This document shows positions 16,805-26,892 of a stretch of 64,000 nucleotides of DNA, piece after piece. Location of the stretch: assembly GCF_032917945.1 (NCBI RefSeq), contig NZ_CP136624.1:4774001-4838000 (forward strand), given 5' to 3'. The stretch is from Bradyrhizobium sp. sBnM-33. Its GTDB lineage: Bacteria > Pseudomonadota > Alphaproteobacteria > Rhizobiales > Xanthobacteraceae. Under the pieces are notes generated by a model. That model saw nothing but the letters and a program-made list of their open reading frames with translations. It was not told the DNA's origin and searched no databases. Within the stretch, counting starts at the first letter, position 1; each line of letters opens with the position of its first letter. The position numbers and the translations under genes are program-made.

Positions 16805-17587
16805 ATGAAACGGCGACGGGATTTTGCAATCATTCTTGTCGGAGAACGGGGGCTGCTTAGAGAGGGCATTGAACGAATCCTACGCTCAGCCAATTTCCGC
16901 ATCAGGGCTTCGGCAGCGCCGGGTGATGATTTGATGGCTAGCCAGATTCAAGCCGACCAATTGCTTTTTCTGATCGTTCATACGGGCGATGACTTTGATG
17001 CCACCGTAGAGCAGATCGAATTTCTGAGAAACCGCCATCCCAATGCGCGAGTCGCGATTGTCGTCACCCGCTATCGGTTGGACGACATAGTGGCAGCTTT
17101 TCGCGCAGGCGTTAACGGCTATTTCGCTGACGTCACGAGCTGCGAGGTCTTTGCCAAATCGGTGGAATTGGTGATGATGGGTGAAGTCGTCTTCCCTCCA
17201 GCGTTTCTGTCATTTGCTCTTGTTGACGATCATCACGTGAGTAACCGTGCATCGAGCGTAGGCAGCGGCGGTGCGATGCTCACTGCAGGCACGATCGACC
17301 CACGGCTCTCTCCGCGTGAGAGGTCTATTATGCGCTGTTTGATCGAAGGCGATTCGAACAAATGCATCGCACGGAAAATCGAAATTGCCGAAGCTACCGT
17401 AAAGGTCCATATCAAAGCGATCCTTCGCAAGATCCAGGTTCAGAACCGGACACAAGCAGCGATCTGGGGGGTCAATCACGCGTTCTTGGCAGAGGCGCCC
17501 GACGTGCCCTCGAATGCAGGCACCAGCGGCGAACTTCCTGTTCCTCGCAATGGCGGAGAACGACAAATCAGACTTGAAAGCAAGTAA
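16805..17587 (+). CDS. LuxR-type regulator with atypical receiver (His for Asp)
   Basis: A 260-residue protein with a receiver-like N-terminus and LuxR helix-turn-helix (LSPRERSIMRCLIEGDSNKC, then ATVKVHIKAILRKIQVQNRT). In the receiver the strand carrying the phospho-acceptor reads LLFLIVHTGDDFD, placing His59 where the paralogue at 18889-19785 has Asp, and the N-terminal acidic pair is absent (VGERG). Phosphorylation at the usual site is therefore unlikely; it may act without phosphorylation or by protein contact, as in known atypical response regulators. The start ATG at 16805 fits, with GGAG about nine bases upstream. The C-terminal tail beyond the helix-turn-helix is long and of unknown role. 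Confidence 0.8.
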   Translation: MKRRRDFAIILVGERGLLREGIERILRSANFRIRASAAPGDDLMASQIQADQLLFLIVHTGDDFDATVEQIEFLRNRHPNARVAIVVTRYRLDDIVAAFRAGVNGYFADVTSCEVFAKSVELVMMGEVVFPPAFLSFALVDDHHVSNRASSVGSGGAMLTAGTIDPRLSPRERSIMRCLIEGDSNKCIARKIEIAEATVKVHIKAILRKIQVQNRTQAAIWGVNHAFLAEAPDVPSNAGTSGELPVPRNGGERQIRLESK

Positions 17588-18215
17588 CGATCGCCGGCAT
17601 CTGATTCGCATGAATGGGTGCGACGACGCGAGCACCGTAGCTGCGTCGGCGCGCGCCGCAGGGCGGCTTGACGTGGAACGAGGCGCGGCGCAGCTTTATA
17701 ACCTTCGCCGCATGCAACTTCCAAGGCGACAGCATTCTTACGTGCGGGCCATCGCGAAGCGCTGATCGAAGCGATTAGCCCGTGCTCATGTCGTGCCGGC
17801 CGCCTTTCAACATTTGGAGCGGCCAGTGGAGCCCGAGTGACAAATCGACCGACCGTTCTCGTGACAGCGCGGAATCTATCGGTTTGCATTGCATCAGAGC
17901 GCTAGCTTACTTACGAGATCACCTGACTACCGGGCGTTGCAGCTTCGTGGATAAAAGGAGGTTAGCGCCGGCTTGTCGCGGCACAAGATCGGCGGGCTTG
18001 AGAATGTGATCCGGACGCTGCTGCGCTCGATGCGATGCCGTATTGGCATGTAAGGAAACCGCGAGGCCGGTGTCGCGGTGAGAGCGATCCGAAAGCTAAG
18101 AAGTACTCCGCAGCTTGATCAAAGTGTCAGCGAGGAGGGGAGACCCCTTTCATATGGGGGCGCATCCTGGGCGGATTCAATCGGTCGTCGCAACACTCTA
18201 GCAAAAGAGGTTGCG
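17588..18215. other. Gene-free stretch before the IS30 fragment
   Basis: Short frames only. The last 100-150 bases probably hold the left end and leader of the IS30 element, but terminal inverted repeats could not be confirmed because the right end is missing. Confidence 0.35.
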
Positions 18216-18998
18216 ATGAAGAGATACAGGCGGCGTTCGGATCGGTGTGTGCGAGCAGCTTTGAGATCGCCAGGCCGCCCCCCAGAGGCACAGCGAGAGA
18301 ATTGTAGACAGTTCTGGATCGCGATTGCCTCGGGGCGCTCGAGCGAGGATGCTGCGGTTGACGCCAGGGTGTCGCCGGCGGTCGGAGTAGGCTGGTTCCG
18401 GAGGGCGGGCGGCGTGCCACCAACACATTTCTCGCAGTCGTCAAAACCTCCATCAGGGCGTTACCTTTCGTTCGCCGAACGTGAGGAGATCGCCATCTTG
18501 CGCGCGCAGGGTCAGGGAGTGCGAGTCATCGCTCGTCAGCTTGATCGCCCTCCATGCACGATCTCTCGTGAGCTCCGGCGCAATGCGGCGACCCGCAGCG
18601 GCGCTCTAGATTATCGAGCGACCACGGCACAATGGCACGCTGATCGGTCCGCCCGACGGCCAAAGCCCGCGAAGTTGGCGATTAATCCGATCCTGCGAGA
18701 TTATGTGCAAGACAGGCTTGCCGGTATGATCGCGTCTCCGGACGGGGTGCCCCTCGTCGGCCCGAAGGTCGTGTGGAAGGGGCGTCGGGCTGTACATCGA
18801 CAGAACAGACGTTGGGCGACGGCATGGAGCCCAGAACAGATTGCTCGCCGCATTCGGTTCGACTTCCCCGAGGATGAGACGATGCGCATCAGTCACGAGG
18901 CGATCTATCAGGCACTGTATGTGCAAGGTCGAGGAGCTTTGCGCCGCGAACTGACGGCCTGCTTGCGCACCGGGCTGGCGCGGCAGCGGCTTCCGTAA
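18216..18998 (+). mobile_element. IS30-family transposase, 3'-truncated
   Basis: The protein from the ATG at 18216 (MKRYRRRSDRCVRAALRSPG) has the IS30 N-terminal helix-turn-helix (YLSFAEREEIAILRAQGQGV, then RPPCTISRELRRNA) and the WSPEQIARRIRFDFPED...[11 protein letters not shown] segment. It ends near LTACLRTG, before the DDE catalytic domain, so it covers about 260 of an expected 380-400 residues. AAGAGG lies upstream of the start. The break coincides with the 3' end of the LuxR-type gene on the other strand, so the two were joined by a deletion or one-ended event. The element is inactive. Confidence 0.85.
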
Positions 18999-19785
18999 CC
19001 TGCTCGGGTGAAACGTCGTCGTTTGCCGACATGAGCGGAGCTGCACTTATCGCCCAAATAGCGGCCTGCGTGCGATTGTGGACCCGAATCTTCCGGAGGA
19101 TCGATTTGACATGGACCTTCGCGGTGGCCTCGGAGATGGCCAGCTTACGCGCTATGCTTTTGTTGGAATCACCCTGCATCAGACAGCGCAGGATGGATTG
19201 TTGCGGAGTTGACAGTGGCGTGAGGCTGGCCATGTCGCGCGGTACAAGTTCATTCGTTTCACCCTTGGTCCCGATCATCGAGCCAGCATCGCCATCCTTG
19301 TCGTCAGGGGCATTTATGTGGTGAGCTGCGTGGCCACTGTGGCTGGCTGCGCGGCTGCGGTCTTGCTGGTGACAAATGAAACTCAGTATTTCAGGAGGCA
19401 AAAATGTCACGCCAAGCATGACCAATTCAAGGGTCTTGATAAAAGTGTCGCACGTCGCGGCCTTGGCCAAATACGCGTTGGCACCCAGCCGAAACGCGGA
19501 CATCATTGTGCGCAGCTGACGCTGATGAGCCAGCATGGCGACGCGTCCTGCCGGATACCGCTGCTTGAAGGACTTCATTTGCGCGAATGCAATATCGAAA
19601 TCATCGCCGACATCGATGATGAGCAAGATGGGCTGCTGTTGAGGGAGCGAGTTCGGGATCAGGTAGTCAACGCTGGATGCCGACGCCAAAATACGAAAGC
19701 CAGCCGGACTCAAAATCCGAGCGAGGCCTTCCCTCAGCAGCGCATTTTGCCCGACAAGAACGGTAACCGTAGTTGCCCGATTCAT
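18889..19785 (-). CDS. LuxR-type regulator with IS-derived C-terminus
   Basis: A paralogue of the protein at 16805-17587. The receiver-like domain keeps the Asp at the acceptor position ([11 protein letters not shown], Asp58) but lacks the upstream acidic pair (VGQN). The LuxR helix-turn-helix reads [20 protein letters not shown] and [20 protein letters not shown]. Start is the ATG at 19785 with GAGGA five bases upstream. The final 35 or so residues, after about [15 protein letters not shown], are translated antisense to the truncated IS30 transposase, so the natural C-terminus is lost and replaced. The DNA-binding domain is complete, so activity is possible. Confidence 0.75.
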   Translation of the reverse strand: MNRATTVTVLVGQNALLREGLARILSPAGFRILASASSVDYLIPNSLPQQQPILLIIDVGDDFDIAFAQMKSFKQRYPAGRVAMLAHQRQLRTMMSAFRLGANAYLAKAATCDTFIKTLELVMLGVTFLPPEILSFICHQQDRSRAASHSGHAAHHINAPDDKDGDAGSMIGTKGETNELVPRDMASLTPLSTPQQSILRCLMQGDSNKSIARKLAISEATAKVHVKSILRKIRVHNRTQAAIWAISAAPLMSANDDVSPEQVTEAAAAPARCASRPSVRGAKLLDLAHTVPDRSPRD

Positions 19786-20435
19786 GGTGGTCCTCGCTGA
19801 TCTGGGACGGCCTATTGGCCGGCCCATGGCTATCCTGCCCCCTTGAATTCAATCGGGAAACGCCACCCGCGCTCCGATTAACCGTGTCCCCCCATGTTGC
19901 CCCGGCGATGCTAGGCCTCCCAGGCCCCGCCATGCGCCCCAAAAGAAGTTAAATGAACGCCCATCACAATCAAACGATCAAAGTGATTACCCCTTTTATG
20001 CGGGTGCACGTTGTTCTACGCTTGGCGCGAGTACGCGATTTCCGACGCCTTGATCACGCGTATCCCCGACAGGATTCAGAACCCTCACGGGGCGAACGCC
20101 CGTCGCGGCGGCGAGCCGCCCTTGGTCTTGTCCGGCTTTCCAGGTCCCCCGTTCGAACGGATAATCGGAATTTCTATGATTTCTGATAATACGGCCCGAT
20201 TTTGATTCCGGAGTATCAGAGAAGGGTGGGGGCTACTGCGCCCATGACCGTTAGGTGGGACATCAATCGAATCTTTCAGGCACTCGGGCGAAACAACACT
20301 TGGATAAATGCACCCCCGCAAAAGCAGGATCCGAGCACTACGAATGCCGGCTCAAGCGTGCGTCACGGACTAGTCGGTCGCGAATGGATAATTTGGGTCG
20401 TTCAGCATGAGCGGACGTGATCAAATGGCCGAATT
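19786..20435. other. Gene-free stretch, nothing recognised
   Basis: Upstream region of the minus-strand LuxR-type gene followed by sequence with only short frames. No RNA gene or domain was recognised. Confidence 0.35.
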
Positions 20436-20605
20436 GGGTGCGTCTACCTCGTTATGGCTACTTCCATTGCGACATCTACAAACGGTCGATGAAAGCTTGT
20501 CATCAGAAAAATATTCATGCCTAACGCCAAACGGGTCGTCACGATATGGTCACAGGCAATTTGGGCAGCATCGCAGCAATGGGAACCGGCCATTCAATTG
20601 ACCAC
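20436..20605 (+). repeat. Copy A of a duplicated upstream region
   Basis: This segment closely follows 49118-49271, the region just upstream of and including the start of the 958-residue coiled-coil gene. Shared blocks include TCTACCTCGTT, ACTTCCATTGC, GGGTCGTCACGAT (GAGTCGTCACGAT in the other copy) and CAGCATCGCAGCAAT. Here the frame from the matching ATG soon hits a stop, so only the leader and first 20 codons survive. It is either a relic of a second copy of that gene or a shared regulatory segment. Confidence 0.7.
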
Positions 20606-20606
20606 A

Positions 20607-20790
20607 AACGTTTGGGTTGAACCGCTCGAACTGAACGAGGCGCGGCGGTAGCGCCGCCACGATATCAGCCTGACTCTCGATCGGGTGATTTGGATCGTCT
20701 TCCCCACTCAGAACCAGGGTAGGACATTGGATGCGAGCTAGACCGGGAAACATGTTGAACCTGTGGCTCTCACCGCCCTGGGCCGGCTCA
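20607..20790 (-). pseudogene. Relic of an alpha/beta hydrolase
   Basis: A minus-strand frame reads FNMFPGLARIQCPTLVLSGE then DDPNHPIESQADIVAALPPR and LVQFERF, a typical C-terminal third of alpha/beta hydrolases (L..I.CPTLVL.GE.D...P). The nucleophile elbow and the start are absent, and the frame ends in the duplicated segment at 20436-20605. Upstream frames appear scrambled. It is a fragment without expected function. Confidence 0.6.
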
Positions 20791-21183
20791 GCGGCCGCCG
20801 AACATCCAGACGCTCCTCTTGCCATTGACGGAGCGCTCGATCTCGAACAGCGCAACGATACGGCGGATCACGTGATCGCGATCGGGGAGAGCGCTTTTTG
20901 CCGGCGGCCTTGCAGCGTGCATTCTCTCCAATATCGGCCACCGCAAAGAACGGGCGCCGCGCATGCGACCAACACGCAGCTTCGCGGATCGGTCCAGGAT
21001 TGCGCCCAGCCAGATGGTTCGGACTTGATGCACTTCTAGGGATGCACGCTTCGCTATAGCCCCATCACAATCAAAGTTTTGCATCCCAGAATCTTTCGCA
21101 CATTCGATTATGCAACGGTTCCGACATCTCGACCAAACTTGTCCTGCTACTTCTCACCCGGTTCAATATTTCCGAGTTGGGCT
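20791..21183. other. Gene-free stretch
   Basis: Likely decayed sequence belonging to the hydrolase relic plus the 3' flank of the RTX/propeller pseudogene. No terminator with a clear stem and T-run was recognised. Confidence 0.3.
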
Positions 21184-24100
21184 CTAAGTGACGATGAAAT
21201 CGCTGGCGTGCAGGCTTATGGCAGCGACGTTTTTCAGTAGCAGGGTATCATTACTATCGAGCGTGATCAGCGTATCGCTGCCTTGCTGGGTTTCGGTCGG
21301 AAGAGCCGAGGCTGAAATATTGCTGAATTGCCTGACGTCGATCTTGTCCACGCCCGCCCCAAAGTCGGTTATCGTGTGCTGCACCGATGGCCCTGAAGAA
21401 GTCGGCGCGAACACGAACTGGTCCTGTGCGGCGTCGCCGGTAAGCACGTCCTGATTATTGGTCGCTAAAATCACGTCCTTGCCGGAGGTGCCTTGCAGTG
21501 TGATGTTGGGCCCCGACCCAGCCTGAGCGAAGACAAAGTTTTCAGCGTCAGTCGCCCCAAAATTGTCTTTGACACTAAGCGTCACCATGTCAGTCGACAG
21601 TGGCGTACCCCCCGGGTGATACGTCACGCCCGTCGCGAGGACACTGTTAATGCCCGTCAACGAACCAGAGCTCGTCGGCGGCGTTATACTGGTTCCTGAC
21701 GCCGCAGCTCCGGCTGTCGCCGTAAGACCGAAGGTTTGGGATGAGGCAAGAGCATCGGAATCAGTAACCTGCACGCCCAACAGTGTCATTGATCCGTCGA
21801 GATTTTGAACGGTGGTTAAATTGTTGGTCGAGATGACCGGCGCTTGGTGGTTCCAAAAGAATGGGTCTGAAATCTCGAGCATACGGCCGTCGCTGACGTG
21901 CGAATTCCCGTAATCGGCGACAAAGAGGTTTAGCGTGCCGGGATCGTCGTTAGGGTCGCTGCTCGGCGCGAGCTCGAGGTCCTTGACGTGGGCCGATGTG
22001 TTAGTGTTGCGGAATCCTTCGAGGACGTCGAGCTTTTGCAGGATGTTGCCGCTGCGGTCGACGACCCAGATGTTCGGGCTGAAGCCGCCGCCAACATAGA
22101 AGACGTCGTGACTGGCGTCATAGGCCAGCGCCTCGGGGTCCTTGATTTCTGCCGGCAGTCGAATGACGCTATAGACTTGGGTGACCGCATCATTGGTCTC
22201 GACAATCGCGGCGCCGAAGGGTCCCCCGTTCGAGGAATTACCCGTCCCGTTAGCGATAAACAAATGGCTGTTGGTCGGATTTACGGCTACATCCTCCGGG
22301 TCAACGATGTTGACAAGGCGAGTGTCGGCCGACTGCCCGAGCTTCACCGTTGGATCGGCTGGATTGACCCAGACGATTTTCCTTTGATCGTCGTCGGAGA
22401 TGTACAGACGCCCCGTGCTGGAATCGAAGGCCAGGCCCGTCGGCTCATTTGTGAAGTTCAACACGCTGAACGACTGGACGAGGGTGCCGTCGGGCTGCAG
22501 CTTCCATAGGTCCTGGGTACGGAAGAACGGGCTCTCCTCAACTTCCGAGTCACTGACGAAGAATCCCATTCCCGGGACATAGGCGATCCCAGCGGGATCG
22601 GTGCTGCCGAGCGCTGCCATGTTGGTGCTCGCGACAACGGTCGGTTCTGCGCCGCCGCCGTCGTCGTTCGTAATGGTGCCGAGGCCCTGGCCGTCGCGGA
22701 TGGTGCCGCCGTTAGTCGCACCCGTCAGATTGACAAAGAATGTCTCGGTGGGCTCATAGATCGTGTCGCCCTTGATCGTCACCGAGGCCGTCTGCGTCGC
22801 CTGTCCGTCCGCGAAGCTCAAGGTGCCCGCGGTTGCCACGTAGTCGGAACCAGCCGCCGCCGTGCTGTTAGCGGTGGCGTAGTTCACGGAAAAGGCTGCG
22901 CTGCCGGTGGCTGACCGTGAAGGTGGCGACCTTGGTTCCAGAGTTGCCCTCGGTGATGATGACGTCGTTGATCGAGATGTTGCCGACGCCCCCCGGCGTC
23001 GTTGGCGATGGTGCCGAGGCCCTGAGCGTCGACAATGGTGCCGCCGTTGGTCGCGCTCAACAGATTAACGAAGAACGTCTCGTCGGCTCGATCGCCGTGT
23101 CGCCGTTGATGGTCACCGAAATGGTGTTGGTGAGATCGCCGGCGGCGAAGCTCACCGTGCCGGTCGGCTGTGCGACATAGTCGCTGCCGGCCGTCGCCGT
23201 GCCGTCCGCCGTGGCATAGTTGACGTCGAAGGCTGCGGTTCCGCCGGTCCGAGTTACTGTGAAGGTGGCAATCGAGGTCCCGGCGTTGCCCTCTGCGATC
23301 GTGACATCGCTGATCGAGATGTTGCCGACGGTGTCGTCGTTGGTGATGGTGCCGATGCCCTGGCTCTTGACGATGCTGCCGCCGTTGGTCGCGTTCGACA
23401 GGTTGACGAAAAACGTCTCATCGGGTTCGACGGTCGCGTCGCCGTTGATGGTGACCGATACGTTCTGAGACTGCGCCGCTCCGGACCCGGCGGCGAAGTT
23501 CAGCGTGTTTGAAGTCGCGACGTAGTCGGAGCCGGCGGTCGCTAACCGTTGCCCGTGGCATAGTCGACCGAGAATGCCGCGGTGCCGGTGTGGCTCACCG
23601 TGAAGGTGGCGACCTTGGTGCCGGAGTTGCCCTCGGTGATCGTGACGTCGTTGATCGAGATGTCGCCGACCACCGGGTTGCCGGTGGCGCCGGAAATCGC
23701 GAAGTTGCTGGCGCTAACGACGGCACCTGTCTGCAGCGTCGCCAGCGCAATGCCGGTGGCGGCAATGGAACCGTCCGGGTCCCACATCACGGAGCGGGTA
23801 GTGGTATTGTACAGAAACTGGCCGTGGCCGGCGACCGTGCCCTGGCTCCCGGTCACGGTGGCGAACCAGGCCGGGTCCAGGACGAGGGTACCGGAGCCAT
23901 TGTCGACGAGGCCGTTGCCCTGACTCAACCCATAGTCGCTGGCAGTGATGCCGAACTTGTCCTCGGCCGCGAAATCCGTGATGGTGACGGTGTTGGCAGC
24001 GTTGGCCGGTCCGAACACGAATGTATCGGCCGCCAAGCCGCCGGTGAGTGTATCCTTGCCGCCGCCGCCGCTGATGATGTTGGCGTTCGAGTTGCCGACG

Positions 24101-24483
24101 ATGGAGTTGACCTGGGCGTTGCCCGTGGCGCTGAGGGCGACCGCCGATTCCAGCAGCACCAGCCGCTCGAGGAATGGGCTCAGGGTATAACTGACGCTGC
24201 TGTAAACCCTGTCCTTGCCGCCGTCGTCGACGCCTTGCGTTGTCGTTTCGCTGACGACGTCGTTCACGTCGTCGACGTAGTAGTCGTCGTCGCCGGCTCC
24301 GCCGAACATGGTGTCGGCGCCGGCATCACCGCGCATGGCGTCGTTACCGGCCCCGCCAAACAGCGTATCGTTACCGGCGCCCCCATAAAGGTGATCGCGC
24401 CCGCCAAGGCCCGAGATGGTATCGCCTTCGGCTGTGCCAGTGAGATTGGGATCGTCAAGTTCTGTGCCGGTAATGTTTGCCAT
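21184..24483 (-). pseudogene. RTX / Calx-beta / beta-propeller protein, frameshifted
   Basis: Reading from 24483, the product begins MANITGTELDDPNLTGTAEG with RTX nonapeptides (GGAGNDTLFGGAGNDAMRGD). A second region follows, then three to four Calx-beta modules (YATADGTATAGSDYV type), an NHL/SMP-30-like beta-propeller (DPAGIAYVPGMGFFVSDSEV onward), a cadherin-like segment, and a C-terminal RTX block (GKDVILATNNQDVLTGDAAQ) with a type I secretion-like end. The frame is broken at about 23540, 23085, 22995 and 22910, all within the Calx-beta repeats. Intact it would be about 1,100 residues. A paralogue is at 34084-36102. It was probably a type I substrate of the 8-12 kb system. Four lesions favour true decay over sequencing error, though repeats can be misassembled. 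Confidence 0.8.
22900..23660. repeat. Calx-beta tandem repeats, about 340-bp period
   Basis: The phrase around GAGTTGCCCTCGGTGAT...GACGTCGTTGATCGAGAT recurs near 22930, 23270 and 23612, giving a spacing of 340-343 bases (about 113 residues). All four frameshifts in the host gene lie in or at the edge of these repeats. Confidence 0.8.
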
Positions 24484-25399
24484 AATGCTGGCTCCGGGCG
24501 CAATTGGGTTTGCTGCTACACCCGCAGACGGACGATCAGGTGAGACGACAGGGATCGCCCGTTAACATGACCTATACAATCCACGCCGTCCGTAGGTAAC
24601 TCCCGCTGTTGGACTACCTCGTAGTTCCGCCTGATATTGAATTGAAGGCCTTGTGGAATGCAGTCGCGTTGCGGCTCTGCCATGGCGCAAGGAGCCCCCG
24701 GCTTGTTCTTCCTCGAGAGGTGCTGGCGCCGTTCGCTGGAGCACGCTCGATAATGGAGCGCGCGGCGATTGTGTTGCCCACCTCGCAGGGCCGGAAGTCG
24801 GGGCGGCGTCAACCTAAGCGTTCACCTATGAACTGGCGCCGCTTGCTTGCCTTGCTATCGCGGCTAGGCGAAATCGGGACGTGCTTTCGGCTAACGGTGA
24901 GATTTCGCTGGTGCAGGCGCTGGCCGATATTCCCGGCTTGACTTGAGCCAGAGATCCCTAACTTTGAAGGATAGCACGTCTAACAACGCCCATTGGCCGT
25001 GGGACAAACGATCGCTCGCGCTGGAGGGCGCAGTTGAAGGAAATTACCTACATTCACGCGTGCCTCATGGGTTAACTCCGTGTGGCGTAGTGCCATAACC
25101 GAAAAACGTTCTATTCTCATGCACTGGCGGCATGGAGGATCATCAATTGGCAGAGACGAACAGTGCAGGCGGTTCGCAGAACGATTAACGTGCTGTCGAG
25201 CAAGATCGAAGAGTCCGCTAGTTGGTTGTGGCCCGCTGAACGGTAGCCTGGTCTATTTCGAAACGCCAGCAGAACGAAGCGCGACATCAAAGGAGCGGCC
25301 GATTCGAGACGTTGCACTCGCTAAATGAGTAGGCCATGCGATGTCGGCCACGACTTGGTGGCGAAGCGATCAAATTGAACCTCATGGACAGGTACTCAC
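24484..25399. other. Gene-free stretch between RTX pseudogene and ugd
   Basis: Intergenic region of about 900 bases holding the divergent promoters. A plus-strand frame near 24829-24945 reads YELAPLACLAIAARRNRDVL then a LVQALADIPGLT end, perhaps a fragment, but no family was recognised. Nothing else is supported. Confidence 0.35.
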
Positions 25400-26767
25400 A
25401 TGCGCATCGCGATGATTGGCACGGGCTATGTGGGGCTGGTGTCCGGCGCCTGCTTTGCCGATTTCGGCCACCAAGTCACCTGCGTGGACAAGGATGCCGG
25501 CAAGATCGAAGCCCTGCGCAGAGGCGAGACCCCGATTTTTGAGCCCGGGCTCGACGCGCTGGTGGACTCCAACGTCAAGGCTAAAAGGCTAGAGTTCACC
25601 ACCGTCCTGACAGCGCCGGTGGCGGAAGCCGACGCCGTGTTCATCGCGGTCGGCACCCCATCGCGGCGTGGCGATGGCCATGCCGACCTCACTTACGTCT
25701 ACAGCGCCGCGCGTGAGATCGCAGCCGCGCTGTCCGGTTTCACCGTCGTGGTGACCAAATCGACCGTGCCGGTCGGCACCGGCGACGAGGTCGAGCGGCT
25801 GATCCGCGAGGCCAACCCGTCGGCCGACGTGGTGGTCGCCTCCAATCCGGAATTTTTGCGTGAGGGCGCCGCAATCCGTGACTTCAAATTCCCGGATCGC
25901 ATCGTGGTCGGGACCTCGGACGAGCGCGGGCGCAAGGTGCTCGGCGACATCTATCGGCCGCTGTCGCTCAACCAGGCGCCGCTGATGTTCACGGCGCGGC
26001 GCACCGCGGAATTGATCAAATATGCTGCCAACGCGTTTCTCGCCACCAAGATCACCTTCATCAACGAGATCGCGGATCTGTCCGAAAAGGTCGGTGCCGA
26101 CGTCCAGGAAGTCGCGCGCGGCATCGGGCTCGACAACCGCATCGGCACGAAATTCCTGCACGCTGGCCCGGGCTTCGGCGGCTCCTGTTTTCCCAAGGAC
26201 ACCCGCGCGCTGATCAAGATCGCGCAGGACCATGACGTGCAGTTGCGCATTGTCGAAGCGGTCCTCGGCGTCAACGACAACCGCAAGCGCGCAATGGCAC
26301 GCAAGGTCGTGAATCTTGCCGGCGGTTCGCTGCGCGGCAAGACCGTCGCCGTGCTCGGTCTGACCTTCAAGCCAGATACCGATGACATGCGCGAGGCGCC
26401 GTCGATTCCGCTGGTGACGGGCCTCCTTGACATGGGCGCCAAGGTGCGCGCGCACGACCCGGCCGGCATGGAACAGGCGCGCAAGGAATTGCCGGATATC
26501 GAATATTGCGACGATCCCTACGTTTGCGTCCGCGGCGCGGATGCGCTCGTGATTATCACGGAATGGGCGCAGTTTCGCGCACTCGATTTGAAACGGCTGA
26601 AGCGTGAAATGGCGAAGCCCGTCGTCGTCGATCTGCGCAACATCTATCGCCCTGAAGATATGGCAGCTCTCGGTTTCATTTATGAGGGCATTGGACGGCG
26701 ACGAAGGAGCCAGGTCAACATTGTGGAGGGTGGCCGAGCTAGGATAGCATCATACAAGCGACGCTGA
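25400..26767 (+). CDS. ugd: UDP-glucose 6-dehydrogenase
   Basis: The enzyme oxidises UDP-glucose twice with NAD+ to UDP-glucuronate, a precursor for acidic exopolysaccharide. The N-terminal Rossmann motif is MIGTGYVGLVSG (5-16). The sequence keeps TKSTVPVGT, SNPEFLREG, the central helix TAELIKYAANAFLATKI, and the catalytic Cys263 in FGGSCFPKDT. The C-terminal domain has LGLTFKPDTDDMREAPS. Length is 455 residues against about 435 normally; the last 20 residues (from QVNIVEGG) are an unusual extension. GGACAGG lies upstream of the ATG. The next gene, a uronate 4-epimerase that would use its product, is broken. Confidence 0.93.
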   Translation: MRIAMIGTGYVGLVSGACFADFGHQVTCVDKDAGKIEALRRGETPIFEPGLDALVDSNVKAKRLEFTTVLTAPVAEADAVFIAVGTPSRRGDGHADLTYVYSAAREIAAALSGFTVVVTKSTVPVGTGDEVERLIREANPSADVVVASNPEFLREGAAIRDFKFPDRIVVGTSDERGRKVLGDIYRPLSLNQAPLMFTARRTAELIKYAANAFLATKITFINEIADLSEKVGADVQEVARGIGLDNRIGTKFLHAGPGFGGSCFPKDTRALIKIAQDHDVQLRIVEAVLGVNDNRKRAMARKVVNLAGGSLRGKTVAVLGLTFKPDTDDMREAPSIPLVTGLLDMGAKVRAHDPAGMEQARKELPDIEYCDDPYVCVRGADALVIITEWAQFRALDLKRLKREMAKPVVVDLRNIYRPEDMAALGFIYEGIGRRRRSQVNIVEGGRARIASYKRR

Positions 26768-26892
26768 CTTTAGCGTAGGAGGCTACCATCGTTTCCGGGT
26801 GTGCTTACGGCGTTGAGGCAACCCAAAATAACTTCTATCTTCACGTGGTAGAAGGCCGATCTGGCAGATGCCGGGCTGATCCCAAGGACACG

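Noticed and set aside
23509..24543. A 344-codon plus-strand frame over the RTX region
   Set aside because: Antisense of Gly/Asp-rich RTX repeats; no start context or homology.
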